A stretch of DNA of 64,000 nucleotides from Chloroflexota bacterium (GTDB taxonomy: Bacteria; Chloroflexota; Dormibacteria; Dormibacterales; Dormibacteraceae): assembly GCA_005882135.1 (NCBI GenBank), contig VBDR01000031.1, positions 54,838 to 118,837 of the forward strand. Direction: 5' to 3'. Below, in pieces: positions 17,989 to 26,916 of the stretch (positions are counted from its first letter, which is position 1; every line of letters starts with the position of its first letter). A program made the translations under genes and the position numbers. The notes beneath the pieces are model-generated. The model saw nothing but the letters and a program-made list of their open reading frames with translations, was not told the origin of the DNA and ran no database searches.

Positions 17989-19149
17989 GTGAGTCGGGAG
18001 CTCTTCCAGCGACTGCGCGAGCGGGCGGTGCAGATCCACGTCGAAGATCACCTGCGCGCACGGCTCGAGCGCGGCGACCGGCTCCGCGTGAAGCTGGGAC
18101 TCGATCCGACCGCTCCCGACCTGCACGTCGGCCATCTCGTCGTCCTTGATGTGCTGCGGGACTTTCAGGACGACGGCCACACGGTCGTGCTGATCATCGG
18201 CGACTACACCGCTTTGATCGGTGACCCCAGCGGTCGCTCCGAAACGCGGCCCATGCTGACGGAGGCGCAGGTCGCGGCGAACGCTGAAACGTACTTCCAG
18301 CAGCTGAGCCTCGTGCTCGACCGGAAGCTGATTGAGGTGCGACACAACTCGGAGTGGCTCGCGGCGATGACCGCGGCCGACATCTTGCGCCTGATGGCGA
18401 AGGCGACCCTGCAGCAGGTGCTGCAGCGAGAGGACTTCGCGGACCGCATGAAGGCGGGCACCGCCATCGGCGCGCATGAGGTCCTCTATCCGTTCAGCCA
18501 GGCGTACGACTCGGTCGCGATCAAAGCGGACCTCGAAGTCGGTGGCACCGACCAGCTGTTCAACCTGCTCTTCGGCCGCGAGATCCAGAAGTCCTATGGC
18601 CAGGAGCCGCAGGACATAGCCGTGTTTCCGTTGCTCGAGGGCACCGACGGCGAGCAGAAGATGTCCAAGTCGCTCGGCAACTACATCGGCATCAGCGAGC
18701 CGCCCGAGCAGATCTATGGCAAGACGATGTCGATCCCGGACCGCCTGATCGAGAAATACGTGCGGCTGATCTCAGGCTTCGAGGCGACGGAGCAAGCCGA
18801 CGTCCTGTCCATGAAGCCGCGCGACGCAAAGGCGGCTCTGGCGCGGCAGCTGGTGAAACGCTTGCACGGCGAGGAAGCCGCGAAGCGTGCTGAAGAGGAC
18901 TTCAATATCAAGTTCCGCAAGCGCGAAATCCCGGAAGGCATTGAGGAACGTACCGTTACCGACCCGAGGGACCTTGTCATGGTGCTCGTAGAAACAGGGC
19001 TTCGCGACAGCCGCGGGGACGCGCGGCGGCTGATCGAGCAGGGTGGCGTTCGGATCAACGGACAGAAAGCCGGCGCAGATGCGATCTTGAAAGACGGTGA
19101 CGTGCTGCAGGCCGGTAAACGAAGTTTCGTTCGAATCCGGGTGGGATAA
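17989..19149 (+). CDS. tyrS: Tyrosyl-tRNA synthetase
   Basis: Class I synthetase of the TyrRS type (386 residues). The HIGH-like motif is HVGH in APDLHVGHLVVL and the KMSKS loop KMSKSLGNYIG is intact. The C-terminus carries an S4 RNA-binding domain (RRLIEQGGVRING). It is closest in style to the long TyrS2 (TyrZ) group because of residues such as GDYTALIGDPSGRS. The GTG start lies 9 bases after cvpA. Confidence 0.94.
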   Translation: MSRELFQRLRERAVQIHVEDHLRARLERGDRLRVKLGLDPTAPDLHVGHLVVLDVLRDFQDDGHTVVLIIGDYTALIGDPSGRSETRPMLTEAQVAANAETYFQQLSLVLDRKLIEVRHNSEWLAAMTAADILRLMAKATLQQVLQREDFADRMKAGTAIGAHEVLYPFSQAYDSVAIKADLEVGGTDQLFNLLFGREIQKSYGQEPQDIAVFPLLEGTDGEQKMSKSLGNYIGISEPPEQIYGKTMSIPDRLIEKYVRLISGFEATEQADVLSMKPRDAKAALARQLVKRLHGEEAAKRAEEDFNIKFRKREIPEGIEERTVTDPRDLVMVLVETGLRDSRGDARRLIEQGGVRINGQKAGADAILKDGDVLQAGKRSFVRIRVG

Positions 19150-19156
19150 AATCATC

Positions 19157-19242
19157 GAAAGCATGTTCCCACCCCAGGAAATCTGCGATTTCCCGGGGAC
19201 CCCGGGCTTTCTCGCCGCGACGGTCAGGGGGATCCCCACCTA
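19157..19242 (+). other. Structured gap upstream of yebC
   Basis: This gap contains overlapping inverted repeats: GGAAATC-TGC-GATTTCC (19177-19193), then CCCGGG-GAC-CCCGGG (19192-19206) followed by CTTTCT, then GGGGATCCCC. The first two share bases 19192-19193 and so partly exclude each other. The second could be a weak terminator of tyrS. Confidence 0.4.
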
Positions 19243-19998
19243 GTGTCCGGCCATTCGAAGTGGGCTGGCATCAAGCACAAGAAGGCCGTCGTCGACGCCA
19301 AGCGCGGACAGGCGTTCACCCGAGCCAGCCGCGAGCTCACCATCGCGGCCCGCGAGGGCGGGGGCAACCCAGAAGGCAACTTCCGCCTGCGCCTTGCGAT
19401 CCAGAAAGCGCGCGAGATCAACATGCCCACCGATCGGATCCAGAACGCGATCAATCGGGGGACGGGCGAGCTGGCGGGAGAGAAGCTGGAAGAGGTCCGC
19501 TACGAGGGCTACGGCCCGGCGGGGGTGGCGGTCATGGTGGACACGCTCACCGACAACCGCAATCGCACCTCCGCATCCATACGCCATCGGTTTTCCAAGC
19601 TGGGCGGAAACCTGGCCGAGAGTAACGCCGTGGGCTGGATGTTCGAGCGCAAGGGCGTGATCGCCGCCAATGCCGGCAAGCACGATCCCGAGGAAGTCGC
19701 GCTCGCCGCGATCGAGGCAGGCGCCGATGACGTTCAGGTCGAGGGCCAGTCGGTGGAGATCACCGCTCCGCCGTCCAGCTTCGAGAAGGTCAAGTCGGCG
19801 GTGGAGGCGCTCGGCGTCAATGTCGAGAACGCCGAGATCACGATGCAGCCCAAGCAGACCGTGCCCGTCGGCGAGGACAAAGCCGCGGCGGTGCTGAGGC
19901 TGATGGAGTCACTGGAGGAAGACGACGACGTCCAGCAGGTCTACGCTAACTTTGATATTCCTACCAACGTCCTTGAACGCGTCTCCGCACAGGTGTAG
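19243..19998 (+). CDS. yebC: YebC/PmpR-family protein
   Basis: A 251-residue member of the YebC/TACO1 family, known as a transcriptional regulator (PmpR) or as a factor relieving ribosome stalling at proline runs. The diagnostic N-terminus SGHSKWAGIKHKKAVVDAKRG and the segments RNRTSASIRHRF and NAVGWMFERKG are present. The GTG start is set by that N-terminus. It is directly upstream of ruvC, the widespread yebC-ruvCAB arrangement. Confidence 0.94.
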   Translation: MSGHSKWAGIKHKKAVVDAKRGQAFTRASRELTIAAREGGGNPEGNFRLRLAIQKAREINMPTDRIQNAINRGTGELAGEKLEEVRYEGYGPAGVAVMVDTLTDNRNRTSASIRHRFSKLGGNLAESNAVGWMFERKGVIAANAGKHDPEEVALAAIEAGADDVQVEGQSVEITAPPSSFEKVKSAVEALGVNVENAEITMQPKQTVPVGEDKAAAVLRLMESLEEDDDVQQVYANFDIPTNVLERVSAQV

Positions 19999-20013
19999 AA
20001 CCTTGTTGGACCC

Positions 20014-20538
20014 ATGCCTGGCAAGCGCGACGGGCTGATCCTCGGCGTCGACCCAGGCCTGGCAGGCACCGGCTTCGCCCTGTTCGCCGAGCCGAACCTC
20101 GTCCTTTCCTGCAGCACCGTCGTCACCATCCCCGGTCGCGACGGCGCGCGTCTGCTCACGATCACCAACCACCTTCGTGCGCTGCTGGCGGAGCATCCTC
20201 CGGCGGAGGCTTCGATCGAGGAGCTATTCATGGGCCGCAACGCGACCAGCGCCGTGGGCGTCGCGCAGGCTCGGGGTGCGATCCTCGCCGTGCTCGAAGA
20301 GTGCGGGGTACCCGTGTTCGAGTACAAGCCGAGCCAGGTGAAGGTGGTCCTCACCGGCTACGGCAACGCCGACAAAGCGCAGATCTCGCGGATGCTTTCG
20401 GCGCAGGTCAAATTGCCCGAAGGCAAACTCGACGACCATGCCAAGGACGCGATCGCGATCGCGCTGTGCCACGCGCGCAGCCGCCGCTTCACACAGTCCG
20501 CTGCAACGCCGGCCGCACGCCTGGCGGACCTGAAGTGA
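20014..20538 (+). CDS. ruvC: Holliday junction endonuclease RuvC
   Basis: Junction resolvase of the RNase H fold. Acidic catalytic residues are visible: D13 in [11 protein letters not shown], a Glu in ASIEELFMG and the paired Asp in [12 protein letters not shown]. The 174-residue length is typical. It cooperates with RuvAB encoded next; its stop overlaps the ruvA GTG. Confidence 0.95.
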   Translation: MPGKRDGLILGVDPGLAGTGFALFAEPNLVLSCSTVVTIPGRDGARLLTITNHLRALLAEHPPAEASIEELFMGRNATSAVGVAQARGAILAVLEECGVPVFEYKPSQVKVVLTGYGNADKAQISRMLSAQVKLPEGKLDDHAKDAIAIALCHARSRRFTQSAATPAARLADLK

Positions 20539-21137
20539 TCGCACATCTCAGCGGGGTGGTGCGGCGGGCCGGTGCCGACTTCGTCGTCGTCGACGTGGGT
20601 GGTGTGGGCTATCTGGTCGCGGTGGCGACGCAGACTCGCCAGCAGCTTCCGCCGCCGGGCGGGGACGTCGAGCTCCACATCCACACCCAGGTCCGCGAGG
20701 ACCAGCTCGCGCTTTACGGCTTCGCGTCGGTCGAGGAGCTCGAGCTCTTCGAGATGCTGATCCAGGTCGATGGCGTGGGCCCGAAGGTGGGCCTCAACAT
20801 CCTGAGCGCCGCCAGCCTCGAAGTCCTCAAGCGCGCCATCATGAGCGAGGATGCAGCGCCGATCAGGCGTGCCAGCGGCGTCGGACCGCGGACCGCGGCG
20901 AAGGTGATCATCGAGCTCAAGCCGCGACTCGATGCGGTCGCCGCCCTGGAGGCGGTGCCACGCGCCGCCGCGGTGGCAGGCGATGGAGCGGTGCCGAAGG
21001 CCGTCGAGTCCGCGCTTCGCAATCTCGGTTTCTCGTCCCAGGAAGCTCGCACAGGCATCGAGTCCGTCGACTGGAAGACATCGCCTTCGACCCAGGAAGC
21101 GCTCGCGTTTGCATTGAAGGCCCTGGGTCGCAAGTGA
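20535..21137 (+). CDS. ruvA: Holliday junction DNA helicase subunit RuvA
   Basis: The tetrameric junction-binding protein that recruits RuvB. The 200-residue protein begins MIAHLSGVV, has an OB fold, two helix-hairpin-helix motifs ([13 protein letters not shown] and [13 protein letters not shown]) and a C-terminal three-helix domain ([16 protein letters not shown]) that contacts RuvB. The start is GTG 20535 in a GTGA overlap with ruvC. Confidence 0.95.
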   Translation: MIAHLSGVVRRAGADFVVVDVGGVGYLVAVATQTRQQLPPPGGDVELHIHTQVREDQLALYGFASVEELELFEMLIQVDGVGPKVGLNILSAASLEVLKRAIMSEDAAPIRRASGVGPRTAAKVIIELKPRLDAVAALEAVPRAAAVAGDGAVPKAVESALRNLGFSSQEARTGIESVDWKTSPSTQEALAFALKALGRK

Positions 21138-22156
21138 CGGAAGAGCAAGTTCTGGATGCGAAGTCGGACGACGAGCAGTTCGACCTCACGCTGCGGCCGC
21201 GCTACCTCGGCGAGTATGTGGGGCAGGAGCAGGTGCGGGAAAACCTCAGCATCCTTCTCGAGGCCGCGCGGCGGCGTGATGAGCCGGTTGAGCACGTGCT
21301 GCTGTGCGGGCCGCCGGGCCTCGGCAAGACGACTCTGGCGCACATCATCGCCAACGAGCTCGGGGTCGCGATCAAGGTCAGCTCCGGGCCCGCGATCGAC
21401 CACCAGGGCGCGCTCGGTTCCATCCTGCTGAACCTCACGACTCGCGACGTGTTCTTCATCGATGAGATCCACCGTCTGAACACCGTCGTCGAGGAGTCGT
21501 TGTATCCCGCGCTCGAGGACTTTCGCTTCGACGCGGTGCTCGGGAAAGGAGTCGGGGCAAGCGCCGCGACGCTGCCTCTTCCGCATTTCACGTGCGTTGG
21601 GGCCACCACGCGCCAGGGCCTTTTGAGCGGCCCGCTGCGCGACCGCTTCGGCGCCGTCTACCGGCTCGATTTCTATACCAAGGCGGAGCTGGAGAAGATC
21701 GTGACCAGGTCAGCCCGGATCCTCAACATCGAGATCCACGAAGAGGCGGTGTCCGAGATCGCGCGGCGGGCCCGCGGCACGCCCCGCATCGCCAACCGGC
21801 TGCTGCGTCGGGTGCGCGACTACGCGCAGGTCCGCGGCGACGGGCGCGCGACGGTTGACATCACCCGGCTGGCGCTCGGCATGCTGGAGATCGACGAGAT
21901 CGGCCTGGAGCCGCTGGACCGCCAGCTCCTCGAAACGGTGATCCTCAAGTTCAGGGGTGGCCCAGTCGGGCTGGACACCCTGGCCACGTCGCTGTCCGAG
22001 GAGACGGAGACGATCGAGGACGTGCACGAGCCATACCTGATCCAGATCGGGTTCCTGGCCCGGACCGCTCGCGGGCGCGTGGCCACGGAGCTGGCCTACC
22101 GGCACATGGGGATCACCCCGCCCCAAACCGAATCCCAGCAGACGCGCCTACTGTAA
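21134..22156 (+). CDS. ruvB: Holliday junction DNA helicase motor RuvB
   Basis: AAA+ ATPase driving branch migration (340 residues). Walker A is [12 protein letters not shown], Walker B is FFIDEIHRL, sensor 1 is [18 protein letters not shown], and the C-terminal winged helix ends with [13 protein letters not shown]. It starts at GTG 21134 overlapping the ruvA stop (GTGA). No LexA box is visible upstream of yebC-ruvCAB. Confidence 0.96.
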   Translation: MTEEQVLDAKSDDEQFDLTLRPRYLGEYVGQEQVRENLSILLEAARRRDEPVEHVLLCGPPGLGKTTLAHIIANELGVAIKVSSGPAIDHQGALGSILLNLTTRDVFFIDEIHRLNTVVEESLYPALEDFRFDAVLGKGVGASAATLPLPHFTCVGATTRQGLLSGPLRDRFGAVYRLDFYTKAELEKIVTRSARILNIEIHEEAVSEIARRARGTPRIANRLLRRVRDYAQVRGDGRATVDITRLALGMLEIDEIGLEPLDRQLLETVILKFRGGPVGLDTLATSLSEETETIEDVHEPYLIQIGFLARTARGRVATELAYRHMGITPPQTESQQTRLL

Positions 22157-22244
22157 GGCGCGCGGATGGCGCCGTTGCGATGGCGCCAGGCCGTCCATGG
22201 CATCTCCCATTAAGGCCGGAAAGGTAGGGATGTTTAATTGACGT

Positions 22245-22451
22245 ATGGCGGATGTGGGGAGGATGCTCCTCGTTTTCGGTGTCGTGCTCTTGGTCATCGG
22301 GGGCGCGCTGATGCTGTTCGGCCGCTTCCATCTCCCGGGCGATTTCACCCTCCGCAGCGGCAACGTGACCGTCTACGTCCCGCTCGCCACCGGCATCATC
22401 CTGTCAGTGGTCGCCACCATCGTTCTGAACCTCGTGCTCAGGCAGCGGTAG
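22245..22451 (+). CDS. DUF2905 small membrane protein
   Basis: A 68-residue protein with two transmembrane helices (about 6-25 and 45-65) and the family centre GRFHLPGDFTLRSGNVTVY, matching DUF2905, often found next to ruvB or queA in Firmicutes and Chloroflexota. Function unknown. The ATG at 22245 is chosen; the 88-base gap before it holds only a short direct repeat of ATGGCGCC. Confidence 0.8.
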   Translation: MADVGRMLLVFGVVLLVIGGALMLFGRFHLPGDFTLRSGNVTVYVPLATGIILSVVATIVLNLVLRQR

Positions 22452-22463
22452 GCGGCTACTACG

Positions 22464-22469
22464 TACACT
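22464..22469 (+). promoter_or_regulatory. Candidate -10 box of secD (near-leaderless)
   Basis: TACACT followed by GA, ending 11 bases before the secD GTG at 22481. No Shine-Dalgarno lies in between and no recognisable -35 is present. Confidence 0.4.
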
Positions 22470-22480
22470 GATCGGCTGCC

Positions 22481-23986
22481 GTGCAGTTAGTTCTCAGCTG
22501 GCCGATTCGACTCGCCGTCGTGGCGATTTTGGCGTTCTCGTTGTTCGTCGACGGCGCCGGCTACATCTACCGGATCGCCAACCATCTTCCGCTCACGGGG
22601 AGCGTGGAGGGGCTGCCGCCCAACTTCGGCGGCTGGCAGCTCTACTTCCACCGTGGCCTCGACCTGGCGGGTGGGACGCACATCGACTATGAGCTCACGA
22701 ACTTCCCCGCCGGCCAGAGCCGCGCCGACGTGCAGCAGCGGACGATCCAGGTCATCAACAGGCGCGTCAACGCGCTGAACGTCAGCGAGCCCGAGATCCG
22801 CGGCGCAGGCTCCAACAACGACCGCATCACCGTCGACCTGGCCGGCGTCAACGCCGCGCAGGCGCAGAAGACGATCGGCGCGGTATCGAAGCTCGTCTAC
22901 ACCAAATGGGTGCCGGACGCGAAGGTCACCGCCGGGCCGGAACCTGGGTTCAAACCCGCGCTGACCGGGCTCACGGGCGACGACATCTCCGCCGCGAGCG
23001 CCACCATCGATTCCACGGGAACCTCCTGGGTGGTGAACATCACCTTCACTGGCTCGGGCGCGACCAAGTTCGACAACCTGACCCGTGACAACGTCGCGGC
23101 GTGCCCAGGCGATTCCGCCACCAGCGCCGCCGCCAACTGCGCGCAGCGACACCTGGCGATCTGGCTCGACCTCACCCAGAAGGACATCGACAACTGGGAG
23201 GACCCAACATTTGCCGGCAAGGTCTCATCGCCATACGACTCCGGCTGTCTGGCCGCGCAGACGCCCGACACGGTGTGCGGCAAGTTTCTGACGGACCCGG
23301 TCACCCGCGAGGAGATCGCGGGCGGACAGGCTCAGATCAGCGGCTCCTTCACGCAGCAGAGCGCCACTGACCTCGCGACTGGCATCAACTCAGGCTCGCT
23401 GCCGGTGGACCTCGTGGCCCTTGATGTCACCCAGGTCAGCGCGACGTTGGGCGCGGAGTCGGTGAAGCTGAGTCTTGCGGCGGGCCTGCTCGGCCTCGCG
23501 ATCGTGGTCCTGTTCATGATCATCTACTACCGCGTGCCGGGCCTCCTCGCCAGCCTGGCGCTGCTGTTCTACGCGGGGGCGGTGCTCGCCATCTTCAAGG
23601 CTTATCCGGTGACCTTGACGCTGGCCGGCATCACCGGCTTCATCCTGTCCGTGGGCATGGCGGTCGACGCCAACGTCCTGATCTTTGAACGCTTCAAAGA
23701 AGAGGTACGAGCGGGACGCACGATCACGGCGGCGGTGGACGCCGCGGTCCGCCGCGCCTGGCCCGCCATCCGCGACTCCAACACGTCGACGTTCATCACC
23801 TGCGTCATCCTTGCCTTCGTCGGACCCTCGGCGGTGAAAGGATTCGCGTTCACGCTTGGGATCGGTGTCCTCGCCAGCCTCGTCTCGTCGATCGTCGTCA
23901 CTCACAACCTGCTGGCGATCGTGCTGACCGCGGGGGGCCTCAGACGCCCAGCCCTGCTGGGGGTGGACCGTGTCCGAGCTGTCTGA
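22481..23986 (+). CDS. secD: Protein translocase subunit SecD
   Basis: SecD of the SecDF complex, which uses proton motive force to assist late protein export. The 501-residue protein has a first membrane helix (about 10-30), the family motif GLDLAGGTHIDYEL, a large extracytoplasmic domain (about 50-325) and a C-terminal five-helix RND-type unit that includes GMAVDANVLIFERFKEE and the conserved NTSTFIT. The GTG start sits close behind a TACACT box. It overlaps secF by 17 bases; no yajC is present here. Confidence 0.94.
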   Translation: MQLVLSWPIRLAVVAILAFSLFVDGAGYIYRIANHLPLTGSVEGLPPNFGGWQLYFHRGLDLAGGTHIDYELTNFPAGQSRADVQQRTIQVINRRVNALNVSEPEIRGAGSNNDRITVDLAGVNAAQAQKTIGAVSKLVYTKWVPDAKVTAGPEPGFKPALTGLTGDDISAASATIDSTGTSWVVNITFTGSGATKFDNLTRDNVAACPGDSATSAAANCAQRHLAIWLDLTQKDIDNWEDPTFAGKVSSPYDSGCLAAQTPDTVCGKFLTDPVTREEIAGGQAQISGSFTQQSATDLATGINSGSLPVDLVALDVTQVSATLGAESVKLSLAAGLLGLAIVVLFMIIYYRVPGLLASLALLFYAGAVLAIFKAYPVTLTLAGITGFILSVGMAVDANVLIFERFKEEVRAGRTITAAVDAAVRRAWPAIRDSNTSTFITCVILAFVGPSAVKGFAFTLGIGVLASLVSSIVVTHNLLAIVLTAGGLRRPALLGVDRVRAV

Positions 23987-24974
23987 CGTAACTCCGCAAG
24001 GCCAGGTCGCGGACATGGTCGATGACGGGAAGGCCCAGGAAGCCGCGGTTGTCGCGCCGGCGCCCCGGGTCCGCAGGCTCAACATCATCGGCCGGCGAAA
24101 TCTTTTCTTTGCGCTTTCGCTGCTGATCATCATCCCGGGCATCCTCTCGATGTGGCGGAACGGCTTCCTCCTCGGCATCGACTTCGCCGGCGGCACCGAG
24201 TTCACGGTCACCTTCGCCGGCAATCCATCTCCTGCCCAGGTCCAGGGCGCGGTGGACGCAGAAAACCTCAACGGCGCGGTCATCCAGACCTCGGGCGGTG
24301 GCTACATCGTCCGCTACCCGCCTCTGAATGCGGCTTCGCAGACGGCCGTCCAGCACGACTTGGAGAACAGACTCGGGCCGATGAAGGTGGATCAGATCCT
24401 CGAGGTGGGGGGCACGATCGCCGGCGAGACGATCGAGTTCTCTCTGCTCGCCGTGGTCCTGGCGTCGGTGGCCATCCTCGCCCTGCTCGCCTGGCGCTTC
24501 CACAACGTTCCGGGTGGCTGGCGCGCTGGCTTTCAGTTTGGCGGGTCGGCGCTCGCGGCTCTGCTGCACGACGTCTTTATCCTGACCGGCATCTTTTCGA
24601 TCCTCGGCAAGGTGTTCGGGCTGCGTGTCGGCGAGATCGACGCCTTCTTTGTCACCGCCGTGCTCACGGTGGTCGGTTTCTCGGTCCACGACACGATCGT
24701 GGTCTTCGACCGAATCCGCGAGAACATCCGCGTCAGCCAGCGGCTCTCCTTCGAGCAGGTCGTCAACCTCAGCATCATGCAGACGGCGGCGCGGTCGATC
24801 ATCACGAGCTTCACGGTCGTGCTGGTTCTCGCGGCGATCTTCGTCTCCGGCGGAGAGACCCTCAAGGGTTTGTCCCTCGCCCTGCTGATCGGCATCATCT
24901 CCGGCACCTACAGCTCGATCTTCAACGCGGCGCCGCTGCTGGTGGTCTGGCGGAGGCTGCAGCCGCTGCGGTAA
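23970..24974 (+). CDS. secF: Protein translocase subunit SecF
   Basis: Partner of SecD (334 residues). It shows the first membrane helix after RRNLFFALSLLII, the family motif GIDFAGGTEFTV, a shorter periplasmic domain and five C-terminal helices with VHDTIVVFDRIREN and SIITSFTVVLV. A cytoplasmic N-terminal extension of about 35 residues precedes the first helix. GTG start inside the end of secD. Confidence 0.94.
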   Translation: MSELSDVTPQGQVADMVDDGKAQEAAVVAPAPRVRRLNIIGRRNLFFALSLLIIIPGILSMWRNGFLLGIDFAGGTEFTVTFAGNPSPAQVQGAVDAENLNGAVIQTSGGGYIVRYPPLNAASQTAVQHDLENRLGPMKVDQILEVGGTIAGETIEFSLLAVVLASVAILALLAWRFHNVPGGWRAGFQFGGSALAALLHDVFILTGIFSILGKVFGLRVGEIDAFFVTAVLTVVGFSVHDTIVVFDRIRENIRVSQRLSFEQVVNLSIMQTAARSIITSFTVVLVLAAIFVSGGETLKGLSLALLIGIISGTYSSIFNAAPLLVVWRRLQPLR

Positions 24975-25005
24975 CGGCTGGTAAGGTACAGAGTCAACAC
25001 CGGAC

Positions 25006-25476
25006 ATGCCGACATGGCCCATAACGACGATCAAAGAGCTGCTCGAGCCGACACTCAACCACATGGGTTACGAGCTGTACTCACTCGACCAGTCGGGTCA
25101 GTCAGGCCGCACGCTGCGCATCTCCATCGACCACAACGAACCCATCACCATCGAGGACTGCGAGCGCGTCAGCAGGGTCGCGGGTCCTCTTCTCGACCGC
25201 TCCAAACTGATCGACGGCCGCTACGACCTCGAGGTGTCGTCGCCCGGCGCGGAGCGACCGCTGCGCAGCCATCAGGAGTACGAGCGCTTCAACGGCAGGC
25301 GCGTCAACGTCCATTACCGGAGCGGTGATTCGGAGACGGTGGTGGAAGGGCAGCTGGTCGCCGTGGATTCCGCGGGCATCGCCGTGCAGGCGCCCGGTGC
25401 GCGAGGGCGCGCGCCGGTGATCATTCATATTGCGTGGGAAGACGTTGTCGCGGGCAGGCTCGCGGTCGCAATCTGA
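25006..25476 (+). CDS. rimP: Ribosome maturation factor RimP
   Basis: 30S maturation factor of 156 residues with the two-domain RimP layout: N-terminal alpha/beta domain (YELYSLDQSGQSGRTLRISID) and C-terminal SH3-like barrel after the signature YDLEVSSPGAERPLR. It starts the canonical rimP-nusA-ylxR-infB-rbfA operon. ATG 25006 is preferred over the later Met residues because it keeps the whole first helix. Confidence 0.94.
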   Translation: MPTWPITTIKELLEPTLNHMGYELYSLDQSGQSGRTLRISIDHNEPITIEDCERVSRVAGPLLDRSKLIDGRYDLEVSSPGAERPLRSHQEYERFNGRRVNVHYRSGDSETVVEGQLVAVDSAGIAVQAPGARGRAPVIIHIAWEDVVAGRLAVAI

Positions 25477-26461
25477 ACCGTCCACGCAGACGCTTGCCGA
25501 AGCGCTGAGCGCGCTTTGCGCTGAGCTGGGCATCCCATTCGAGGAGATGCTGCACACCGTCGAAGGGGCGTTGGCCGCGGCTTACAAACGAAGCTTCAAC
25601 CCTCCTGGGGAGGTGACGGTCAAGCTCGACACGAAGACCGGGGCGCTGGACGTGCGCAGCCGGATCGTGGGGGCAGACGGGAGCGTCGTGGTCGAGGAGC
25701 TGCAGTCCGAGGACTTCAAGAGGATGGCCGCGCAGACGGCCAAGCACGCCGTGTTGCGGCATATCCACGACCTGGAGCGCGACAAGGTGCTGCGCGACGT
25801 CGCCGAGCACCGGGGTGAGCTGGCCTCCGGCGTCGTCGACCGCAGCGAGGCAGGAATTGTCTATGTCGACCTCGGCCGCGCCGAAGGCGTGATGCCGCCC
25901 GAGGAGCAGATTCCCGGCGAGCAGCTGCATCCTGGCCGCCCGGTGCTGGTTGTCATCCTCGACACCCAGCACAATCGCAGGCAGGCGCAGGTTCGCGTCT
26001 CACGTGCCGCGCGGGCGTTCGTCCACAGGCTGCTGGAGGCGGAGGTGCCCGAGATCAAAGCTGGAACCGTCCAGGTCCGCGCCATCGCCCGCGAGCCCGG
26101 TCTGCGGACCAAGATCGCGGTCTCCTCGACCGAGCCCGGTCTCGATCCCGTGGGGGCATGTGTCGGGCCCAAAGGCGTGCGCCACCGCGCGATCCTGAGC
26201 GAGCTCGCGAACGAGCACGTCGATATCGTTCCGTGGTCGGAAGACGCGGAAGCGCTCGTCGCTGCGGCCCTCGGTCCCGCCCGGGCGGAAAGGGTGACGA
26301 TCGACCGCGCGACGCGAACGGCGACTGTGCTCGTGCCGAGGGGACAGCTTTCGCTGGCCATCGGCCGCGACGGACAGAACGCCCGCCTGGCCGCAAAGCT
26401 GACCGGCTACCGCATCGACATCAAGCCCAGCGAAGGCGACGACCAAGCGCCGGCAGAATGA
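25430..26461 (+). CDS. nusA: Transcription termination/antitermination factor NusA
   Basis: RNA-polymerase-associated elongation factor with N-terminal domain (AYKRSFN), S1 domain (VVDRSEAGIVYVDLG, about residues 130-200), KH1 and KH2 domains (DPVGACVGPKGVRH; LAIGRDGQNARLAAKLTG). There are no C-terminal acidic repeats, as in Gram-positive NusA. The start is uncertain: TTG 25430 or TTG 25445 both lie inside the end of rimP, and the conserved protein begins near TLAEALSAL. Its TGA overlaps the ylxR ATG. Confidence 0.93.
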   Translation: MRGKTLSRAGSRSQSEPSTQTLAEALSALCAELGIPFEEMLHTVEGALAAAYKRSFNPPGEVTVKLDTKTGALDVRSRIVGADGSVVVEELQSEDFKRMAAQTAKHAVLRHIHDLERDKVLRDVAEHRGELASGVVDRSEAGIVYVDLGRAEGVMPPEEQIPGEQLHPGRPVLVVILDTQHNRRQAQVRVSRAARAFVHRLLEAEVPEIKAGTVQVRAIAREPGLRTKIAVSSTEPGLDPVGACVGPKGVRHRAILSELANEHVDIVPWSEDAEALVAAALGPARAERVTIDRATRTATVLVPRGQLSLAIGRDGQNARLAAKLTGYRIDIKPSEGDDQAPAE

Positions 26462-26787
26462 CTCCTCCCCATTCCTGGGGAGCTGGCCTTTTCCTCCCCA
26501 TTCATGGGGAGGTGTCGGCGAAGCCGACGAAGGGGCGGGGCCCCAGGGGCCACCAGCCGGTTAGGACCTGTGTCGCCTGCCGGCAGGAGGCCGGCAAGGC
26601 GGACCTGATCCGCCTCGTCCGCAAGCCCGACGGCCGCGTAGGCGTGGACCGGGCAGGGCGGGCCCCAGGCCGCGGCGCCTACCTCCACGCGACCGCGGAG
26701 TGCATCGAATTGGCCCGCAAACGACGGTCGGTGGATCGCGCCCTGAAAACCCCGGTCCAACCAGAACTCTGGCTTGAAATCCGATAG
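26458..26787 (+). CDS. ylxR: YlxR (DUF448) RNA-binding protein with repeat-encoded N-terminus
   Basis: Small nucleic-acid-binding protein conserved between nusA and infB; in B. subtilis YlxR has been linked to RNase P and transcription. The core [20 protein letters not shown] to [12 protein letters not shown] is standard. The ATG overlaps the nusA stop (ATGA), and the first 30 or so codons are translated repeat A4, an extension normal YlxR proteins lack. A shorter alternative start is GTG 26512 at the end of the second palindrome. Total 109 residues. Confidence 0.88.
   Translation: MTPPHSWGAGLFLPIHGEVSAKPTKGRGPRGHQPVRTCVACRQEAGKADLIRLVRKPDGRVGVDRAGRAPGRGAYLHATAECIELARKRRSVDRALKTPVQPELWLEIR
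26463..26541 (+). repeat. Family A repeat, double palindrome (A4)
   Basis: Two first-hairpins in tandem (26463-26482 slightly degenerate, 26493-26512 perfect with loop TTCA), then hairpin two GTCGGC-GAA-GCCGAC and GAAGGGGCGGGG. The whole element lies inside the open frame of ylxR. It shares the distal CCCAGGGGCCACC with copy A5. Confidence 0.88.
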
Positions 26788-26796
26788 ATAAGGTCG

Positions 26797-26854
26797 CCCT
26801 CCCCACCCTGTGGGGAGGTGGCCCGAACGGCCGGAGGGGAGACCCAGGGGCCAC
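26797..26854 (+). repeat. Family A repeat (A5)
   Basis: Copy in the ylxR-infB gap. Hairpin one pairs CCTCCCCAC with GTGGGGAGG; hairpin two is GGCC-CGAAC-GGCC, followed by GGAGGGGAG and CCCAGGGGCCACC as in A4. Confidence 0.85.
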
Positions 26855-26897
26855 CGAGGGCGGAGGCCCCTCCAGGTTTCGAATTCGGTCCGGGCGG

Positions 26898-26903
26898 CAT
26901 AAT
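26898..26903 (+). promoter_or_regulatory. Possible -10 box ahead of infB
   Basis: CATAAT ending 13 bases before the infB ATG. The -35 region is unconvincing. Reported as a weak candidate for an internal promoter after repeat A5. Confidence 0.25.
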
Positions 26904-26916
26904 CAGTAGTTCCGGC

